Assembly (NCBI RefSeq): GCF_003473485.1
Contig: NC_053045.1
Coordinates: forward strand, 21,612,494 to 21,676,493
Direction of reading: 5' to 3'
From: Medicago truncatula
Lineage: Eukaryota; Streptophyta; Magnoliopsida; Fabales; Fabaceae
DNA length: 64,000 nt
Shown: positions 57,473 through 64,000 of the stretch, piece after piece
How positions within the stretch are numbered: position 1 is the first letter of the stretch
Layout of the letters: each line of letters begins with the position of its first letter
Translations under genes and position numbers: made by a program
The notes under the pieces: model-generated
Told to the model about the DNA's origin: nothing
Seen by the model: the letters and a program-made list of their open reading frames with translations, nothing else
The model's database searches: none

Positions 57473-59271
57473 TGTAACGCCCTAGTCGTTATTTTATTTA
57501 TTTATGATTTATTAGAGTCTTTTATATGATTTTAAATAATTATTGTTGATATGTGGTGTGTTATATTTTATTATATGGTTTATTTTAATATTAATTATAA
57601 TAATATGGGAATTATTATTATTTTGGAGCTTGGGGATTTAATTAGAAATTAATAGAATTAAGGGAGAGTTAAATGAAATAAAGGGGAGTTAAGTATTGGG
57701 GAGTTAGGAAAAAAAATAGTCAGAAAGCAGTTTCACGTACAACAGACAAGTTTTGGGAAAAAAGGGAGAAGAGCCAAGTAGAGCCAAGTGAACCAGATTT
57801 TTGTGCAATTGTTCATCTGATTTAAGGTAAGGGTGAGGTTTGCTTCAGTACTGTAGATGTTTAATTCTGATTTTGATTTAACAGGTTTATGGTTGAAATT
57901 AGGGATTTTGGGTTTAAGTTGAATTCTTGGTTTGTGGGTGAATTGAGTGTAGGAATCACTGGTTTGATGTTAGAAACAGGTTATGAGTGCATACAACATT
58001 TCATTTCATATCTGTAAACTGATTTGGGGAGTGAAATTGAGGAAATTGGGATTTTTGGGGAAAACCTGCATTCTGCCCGTACTGATGTTCATCGCTCGCC
58101 CCGGCGAGTAGCCTGTCTCGCCTCGCGAGCAGAACCACTCGCCATGGCGAGTTAGTGAGTGAGAGATCATGATTTTTAGATTGTTGTTATAAGATGTAAT
58201 TTGCTTAGTTTTGAGTGCCTGAATGATTTTAGAGAGGACTGGGATAATTTTTAGATTAAAAAGATGAACAGGGAGCTTAAAAAAGAAGATTTAGTGAGAA
58301 AAATGTCAAAACTCCCGAGAGCACCTTTTTTCTCATTCGCCTCGTACTCGCCACGGCGAGCAACCTTTTTCCTGAGCTCGCCATAGCGAGCAGATGCACT
58401 CGCGAGGATTATGATGAATTGTGTATTTTTCTGGGATTGTTGGATTACTTATGATGATTTGTTGATGATTGTGATGTATGTTTATATTTAACTAAATCAT
58501 ACATGTTGATTAATTGTGGGGTTGTAAGTAGATATACACAAGTGGAGTCTATTGCATAACAAATAAAGCGGGAGGGCTCATGCCCTGAAACACTTTATTG
58601 TTCAAATTGGTGTGGGCTTATGCCCTGATGAATGCTTTAACCATTCAAAATTCGGTGAGGGCTTCTGCCCTGTAATTTGGTACCACATGCATGTGCATAG
58701 TCGCATTGTTGAGGAGTCTAGCAGTGTTGTCAAGTAGTTGCATGAGTCATTGTTGTTGGTTGAATTTACCCACTTATGGTTGATGTTGTTAATTATGATA
58801 TATATATTTATATTGGATAATTATTATTATGTTAGGGTGTTAGATTCAATTGATGAATTTTATATCTATTATTATTGATGTGAATCTCACCCCTTCTACT
58901 TGGAAATGTTGCCCTTCCTATGGGTAACTTGCAGGTGATCCTGAGTAGTAGGTGGTGGCTCAAGTGTCTAGGGCTCTGATACGTACTGGATGGGATTACT
59001 TATTTATTTTCATTCCTTATGTATCAAATTTTGGAAACCTGTTCTGGAGCCTTTTATTGTTATTTGAAACAATTAATGATGAATATTTATGTTGGGGCCT
59101 TTGTGCCAGAATTTATTGTTGGATGTTGATGTTTAATGTTTGAAGAATATTCCGCTGCAAATTATTGATATTTTATGAAAGACGTTTATTAAATAGTTTT
59201 ATATTCTATTTAAGAAATTTTGAAAAGTAGTGTGACATGCCCGTTTTGGTGTTAAACTCTGATGTTATATT
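57473..59271 (+). repeat. 3' LTR of element A, 3' end truncated
   Basis: Matches the 5' LTR to about 57965, then carries ~840 bp absent from it, then matches again from about 58805 until 'gttatatt' at 59271, where the last ~35-40 bp of the LTR are missing. The extra segment holds two CTCGCC..GGCGAG clusters (58085-58155, 58335-58405), three GGGC(T/C)(T/C)(A/C)TGCCCTG hairpin words (58570-58672) and GGTACCACATGCAT (58679-58692). Putative donor at 57827 and acceptor at 58934. Confidence 0.9.
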
Positions 59272-60180
59272 GGTTTTGTTTGTTGCAACTATTATTTTTG
59301 TGTGTCATTATTTTGGTCATCTGTTTAATCAATTTGTTTTAGTGCAGGTATTGGTTCAAGGTGTTAGTTGGTGCATTTGAACAATCACATCATGGGCAAG
59401 GAAAACTCTTAGGCTGAAATTTGTCATTCATGAATGGAGGTTGAATTTTGATCGAGTAAATTTAAGTGTTTATTACATGTGATTTTTGTGAGCTGTTATT
59501 TAGCGTCTGAACTTAATCTATTAGGATTTCTTTAAATGCATTTATATTCAAATTTTATTTTTGCAAATCTATTGTTCTACAAAGAGTTACTATTTATCTT
59601 CCTGGCTTCAATATGAGTTGCTTCAATATATCTTAATGGTGGTGTATATTGTTCAATACATTCAACATATCTTATGTTTTATTCTACTTTTCACTTTGCA
59701 GAAAATTGAATGGCTTCTCTGATGACCCTTCTCATAAATATAAGGCAATCTTCGTGTTGTTTACTTCAACACTCCTTGGTAAACAACATCTTTTTTATAT
59801 GCAATTTAGCTACTTTTGCTAAATCTAATTCAAGCCAATTGTTCTGTCATCTCATTATTTTACCAGTAATTGTACTACCTTTTCTAACTCTAATATTTTT
59901 TTACTTATTTAATATCATTATATTTTGAATGTGCCTTCTTATGTGAAGGTATTGTTTACTTATATTAATCTGCATCAGGATATGAAAACATAATATTCTC
60001 TTTGTATTCACATGTAAAGGGGGCAAAAGAGCATATATTAGTTATATGGTTATTATGCGTGTGTCAACAGGATAAAAACATAAATCATGTGAATGTTAGG
60101 CAATCACTTTGAGCCAAAAATGTAGAGTGAAATATTATCATGAGAGTAGTTCCTTACTTCAAATGCTATTGAGATAAGAT
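59272..60180. other. Spacer between element A and the copia remnant
   Basis: No convincing gene. 59695-59790 has an acceptor-like TTTGCAG and a short open frame but no family resemblance. Confidence 0.45.
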
Positions 60181-61129
60181 TAGAAACGTGCTTATATCTT
60201 AGGGGAAAGGAATAAAGATATCTATAATATAAGTTGATGATATAATATTTGGTTTTATTAATGTATCTCTTTGCAAGGAATTCTCTAAGTTAATGCAGGA
60301 TGAATTTGAAATGAGCATGATGGGAGAGCTAAAGTTCTTCCTTGGAATTCAAGTCAACCAATGCAAGGATGGAGTATATGTTCATTAAACAAAGTATACA
60401 AAGGAGCTTCTGAAGAAGTTCAAGCTGGAAGATTGTAAAGTGATGAACACTCCAATGCATCCAATGTAACACCCCGTTTTTCCAATATAAAAATTTCATT
60501 TAATTAATTAGAGTAATTCACATAAACGGAATGTCACACTTCTTTTCTTAAAATCGTAAATGGAATAATTAACTAATTATCCTTCAAAATTCAACAACAA
60601 AATAATTAATACTTTGCAGCGGAATTTATTCAAACATCTAAAACAGTCTTATTCTTGGGCACGAAGGCCTCATCATTAATATCTCATACAAATCCAATCA
60701 ACATCTTATTTATGAAAATTCATTAAGCAATACGTAAGGAATAGAAAAGCATGCAACAAAGTTCCCATCCCGTTACATATCAGAGCACCTAAAGACACGC
60801 GTGGAAGATAGTCCACTCACGACAACAATCTAACAACAACTTATTCTCGATGACCTGCAAGTTACTCATACGAAGAGCAATATTTCCAAGCAGAAGGGGT
60901 GAGATTTCACATTCAATAATAATAAGCATATAATTCATCAAAAGCATTTAACAACTTAAACTTCATCAATTAGTAACATTAAATCTTCTTATAATATTTC
61001 ATTAATAACTCAATCAACTTATAATCATTATTAACTTCATATTCATCGCAGTATATACATCATCACTTAGCACATAATAATCAAATCATAACCATTATCA
61101 TATAACATCATGAATCATCACATCATAAA

Positions 61130-61555
61130 CATCATCTTATAACATAAACGACACATCATAATCATCATCTCATAATAACATAAACAACACAACATAATCA
61201 TCATCTCATAATAATATAAACAACACAACATAATCATTATCTCATAATAATATAAACAACACAACATAATCTTCATCTCATAATAATATACACAACACAA
61301 CATAATCATCATCTCATAATAATATAAGCAACACAACATATTCATCATCTTATAATAATATAAGCAACACAACATAATCATCATCTCATAATAATATAAA
61401 CAACACAACATAATCATTATCTCATAATAATATAAACAACACAACATAATCTTCATCTCATAATAATATACACAACACAACATATTCATCATCTCATAAT
61501 AATATAAGCAACACAACATATTCATCATCTTATAATAATATAAACGACAACATGA
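61130..61555. repeat. 36-bp minisatellite in the solo LTR
   Basis: About eleven copies of a 36-bp unit (CAACACAACATAATCATCAT + CTCATAATAATATAAA) with point variants (cttcat, cattat, tatacac). It yields a spurious 136-residue repetitive frame on the minus strand. Confidence 0.95.
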
Positions 61556-61631
61556 TCATTAACATTCCATGGTTTGTCATCAACAAAAACTTCAACGATT
61601 CGACGATGACAACGTCAACCTGTCAATACAA

Positions 61632-61850
61632 CTACGTGAGAGTACACCACCTCTTATGAAACAACGACATCAGAGTACACCACCTCTTATAAAACAACGA
61701 CGTAAGAGTACACCACCTCCTATAAAACAACAACGTAAGAGTACACCACCTCTTATGAAACAACGACGTAAGAGTACACCACCTCTTATAAAACAACAAC
61801 ATAAGAGTGCACCACCTCTTATAAAACAACAACGTAAGACTCCAATACTT
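61632..61850. repeat. 33-bp minisatellite in the solo LTR
   Basis: Six to seven 33-bp units (GTAAGAGTACACCACCTCTT + ATAAAACAACGAC). In LTR sense each contains CTCTTAC...TAAGAG, a hairpin-capable pair. The length is a multiple of three, so open frames in several phases are artefacts. Confidence 0.95.
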
Positions 61851-63832
61851 TGAAACGACAACTTACAACTTAGACAACTTAAACCAACATCTGCAACTTG
61901 ATCAATATTCAACAGCAACAGAAACAGCACAAGCAATTCACAACATATCAATATTAATGAAAAGCATCAACAACTTAAACATCATACATTTTCCACATAA
62001 GATATATAATTATTTCACATAACCAACAACATTAATCATCTTAATTTCAGACTCTCTGAAGAACATTAATATTATAAACAACCTCGTTTCTACCCCCAAG
62101 GACCAACTTACAACATAGGTTAAATACTCTTAAACACCTTAATTGAACTCATAATACTTCTAGTTTTGAGGTTTCGAATTATGCCATAAGTTTTGGATTA
62201 ACTTAGAAATGGTTATGCTGAATTTTCATAAGATTTCACTAAGACCTCCTTGGAGTATTTTCATCATATCTCAAACACCAAAAATCATTTTCAAGTAAAA
62301 CCAAAGCCACTGGAAAGCTAACACAATTATCTACAACTTTCATGTTTACACCAAAGACCAATTCAAAACATAAACGTGTGAAAAAGACGCAAGAACGCGA
62401 AACAGGGGATGCTGTCAAAGTGCAGATCGCGAGGTGAGTAAGTTTACTCGCTGTGGCGAGTTGCCACGGACAAATCTACGGGAACAGACCAGTTTTCACT
62501 CCAAAAGCCCCAATTTCATCAACCCAAATCCCAAATTTTATAGGAAACTCAACCTATGTTTATTCTACAGCCTGAACTTTAATTCTTATGTTAATTCATT
62601 GAATTACCAACTCTTTAACAATCAATTCAAAACCTAATTTCTCTAATCATCAAAATTACCACCTACATCATGTTAAATCCAGTTTTTCAGAATTAAAATA
62701 CTTAGAATTAGAGAAAGTTAGTCCCACCCTTACCTTAGTATTGATGATCGGCGGTCTCTCTCCCTCTTGGTTCTCCTCTTCTCTTGTTTTCTCCCTTTTC
62801 TCCAAAACTGGTTGAACGTGAAAAATAATTCTAAAACTAGTTTCTCCTATTTATCTCTTCCCTTCTATTTTATCTTATTTCCACTTAATCCACTAAACTC
62901 TCTAAATTCTCAAAACAGCCCCACAATCTTAATCTTATTTCTATTTTCAAGACTTATTATATTCAATAATAAAATAACACTACTTAATAAAATAACGACA
63001 CACCACATAATAATTTAAATCACATAAATACTAAAATAAGCCACTTAATAAATCACATAATCATATGAATATATTCTAAATCTATTAAAACAATCAAATA
63101 ATTCAAAGAGGGCGTTTCCAACCTGCACCTTAAGCAAAAAAGATACTGGATCAAAGGTAGACTAGAAGTTGTATAAAGGTATGATTGGTTCTTTGTTATA
63201 CCTCACTACATCTAGACAGGATATTTTATTCAGTATGCTTGTGTGCAAGATTCTAATCAGATCCTAGAGAATCTCATTTAACTCCTGTTAAGAGAATCTG
63301 CAGATATCTGAAAGGATCAACTAATCTTGGACTCCTCTACAGGAAATCCCTAGATTATCAATTGGTTGGATTTTGTGATGCTGATTATGCTGGTGACAGG
63401 ATTGAAAGAAAATCAACCAGTGGTAACAGCCAGTTCCTATGAGAGAATCTGATATCATGGGCTAGCAAAAGACAAACAGCTATTGCTATGTCTACAGCAG
63501 AAGCAGAATTCATCTCAGCTGCAAGTTGTTGTACACAACGACTTTGAATGAAACATCAGTTGGAAGACTATCAGATTAATGCTAACAGTATTCCCATTTA
63601 TTGTGATAATACTGCGACTATTTATTTGTCAAAGAATCCTATTCTACATTCAAGAGCCAAGCATATTGAAATCAAACACCACTTTATTAAAGACTATGTT
63701 CAAAAAGGAATTTTAGATTTACAATTTATTGATACTGAACATCAATGGGCTGATATATTTACTAAGCCTTTAACTGTGAAAAGATTTGATTTTATAAAAA
63801 AAAGATTGAACATGCACTTTGTGTCTGATTAA

Positions 63833-64000
63833 AGTTGGTTGCTCCTGAACAAGAAGTTAGGTCATGAAGTTTGTTCAGAAGCTATAGTCCATCAGAAGCT
63901 CTTAACTAAGATTCTGAGGAAAATGTGCTTCTGAAGATGACATCAGCATCTTAACTTCAGAAGCTGGACTCTTTGCTCCTGAATAGAAGAGTTAGTGGAA
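63833..64000 (+). other. 3' non-coding tail after copia pol with TCAGAAGC words
   Basis: Repeated TTCAGAAGCT / ATCAGAAGCTC / TTCTGAAGATG words (63874-63975), typical of the region between pol and LTR in legume copia elements. Cut by the window end. Confidence 0.5.

Larger units (their letters stand above)
44966..59271 (+). mobile_element. Element A: Tekay-like Ty3 chromovirus, degenerate, 3' LTR end lost
   Basis: 5' LTR 44966-45960, tRNA-iMet PBS 45963-45974, gag-protease 46089-47594, element B nested at 47600-54591, RT-RNase H-integrase 54592-57431, polypurine tract (TTGAGGAGAGT) and 3' LTR 57473-59271. The integrase ends in a chromodomain-like 'LVKVVWGGVTGESLTWE...MRESYPELF', which places it with Tekay/Del chromoviruses. 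The left 5-bp flank is CTATC; the right LTR end and its duplication are missing, so the 3' edge was deleted after insertion. Several stops and frameshifts make it non-autonomous now. Confidence 0.9.
60465..63116 (-). mobile_element. Solo LTR (2,652 bp, minus) inside the copia pol
   Basis: Starts TGTAACACCCCG and ends AAAGAGGGCGTT, with the duplication TCCAA on both sides (60460-60464, 63117-63121). The terminal ACA expected at the right end is missing. It belongs with the LTR at 23255: read on the minus strand both start with (..)CGCCCTCTTT and share the TATA/leader and box regions. Putative donor GTAAGGGTGGG at 62733, acceptor CTTGCAG at 60855, CTCGC..GCGAG words at 62425-62465 and conserved box at 62270-62360. 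Two minisatellites lie inside. Confidence 0.88.
60190..63832 (+). pseudogene. Ty1/copia pol remnant (RT end and RNase H), split by a solo LTR
   Basis: The RT end runs through 'VDDIIFG' (the Tyr of the YVDD catalytic motif is a TAA stop at 60230-60232), 'EFEMSMMGELKFFLGIQV' and 'LKKFKLEDCKVMNTPMHP' to 60464. It resumes at 63122 with 'YKGMIGSLLYLTTSRQDILF', 'RYLKGSTNLGLLY', 'GFCDADYAGDRIERKSTSG', 'LISWASKRQTAIAMSTAEAE', 'DNTATIYLSKNPILHSRAKH', 'ADIFTKPL', ending at 63832. This is the RNase H and C-terminus of a copia element, probably Sirevirus-like. Several in-frame stops (for example near 60386, 63440 and 63547) show it is dead. No LTR or integrase is visible upstream. Confidence 0.9.

Noticed and set aside
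59710..59928. 72-residue hydrophobic frame after element A
   Set aside because: No recognisable family, no upstream gene structure.
61118..61853. 136-residue 'CCLYYYEMM' and 94-residue 'KQRRKSTPPLI' repeat proteins
   Set aside because: Minisatellite units are 36 and 33 bp, multiples of three, so frames stay open by chance; both lie inside a solo LTR.

Overview
This is plant nuclear DNA, most likely from a legume (Medicago/Trifolium type). I infer this from the AT-rich sequence, GT-AG split genes, an Au-type SINE, Tekay-like chromovirus LTR retrotransposons, Stowaway, Tourist, hAT and Mutator MITEs, a plant Helitron with an RPA-like gene, and an intact 'PGGDDTFVPNPGFEVPNPG' cell-wall-protein gene. 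No species can be fixed from the sequence alone. Only two host genes look intact: a five-exon PP2C phosphatase (13727-16892, +) and a small secreted Gly/Ser-rich cell-wall protein (36332-36748, +). A 16-kb-distant duplicate of the latter (20249-20668, +) is broken by one nonsense codon. Almost everything else is transposon or transposon debris.

Layout. 1-2064: LTR fragment. 2065-10900: a LINE remnant split by an 8,000-bp LTR element that has two 3,855-bp LTRs, a 290-bp interior and no coding region. 11.5-12.1 kb: MITEs. 12.2-16.9 kb: PP2C gene with a 5'UTR intron and short uORFs. 17-22.1 kb: intergenic, with Stowaway, Mutator foldback and hAT MITEs around the broken cell-wall gene. 22.8-32.3 kb (-): a decayed Helitron with a scrambled RepHel helicase (interrupted by a 2,076-bp solo LTR) and a multi-exon RPA/DUF223-like gene. 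34.2-35.3 kb: remnant of an unidentified transposon-like protein beside a hairpin-word array. 35.8-39.7 kb: Tourist MITE, intact cell-wall gene, Au SINE, and a 5'-truncated LINE containing a Mutator MITE. 41-44.5 kb: MITEs, a SINE, a Helitron 3' end beside a gene-like fragment, and simple repeats. 44966-59271: a Tekay-like Ty3 element (+) with a second Ty3 element (-) nested in its pol. 60.2-63.8 kb: a copia pol remnant interrupted by a 2,652-bp solo LTR.

The most unusual signal is shared by the LTRs. Most carry a TATA box or leader, a GTAAGGG(T/G)-type splice donor and a CTTGCAG|GT acceptor. The putative intron between them holds conserved boxes plus arrays of short hairpin or palindrome words whose sequence differs from LTR to LTR while their position stays the same. 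The one large length difference between two LTRs of the same element also falls inside this putative intron. Similar palindrome-word arrays occur at 22.0, 34.2 and 43.9 kb. All homology calls come from recognising motifs by eye; no search or alignment was run.
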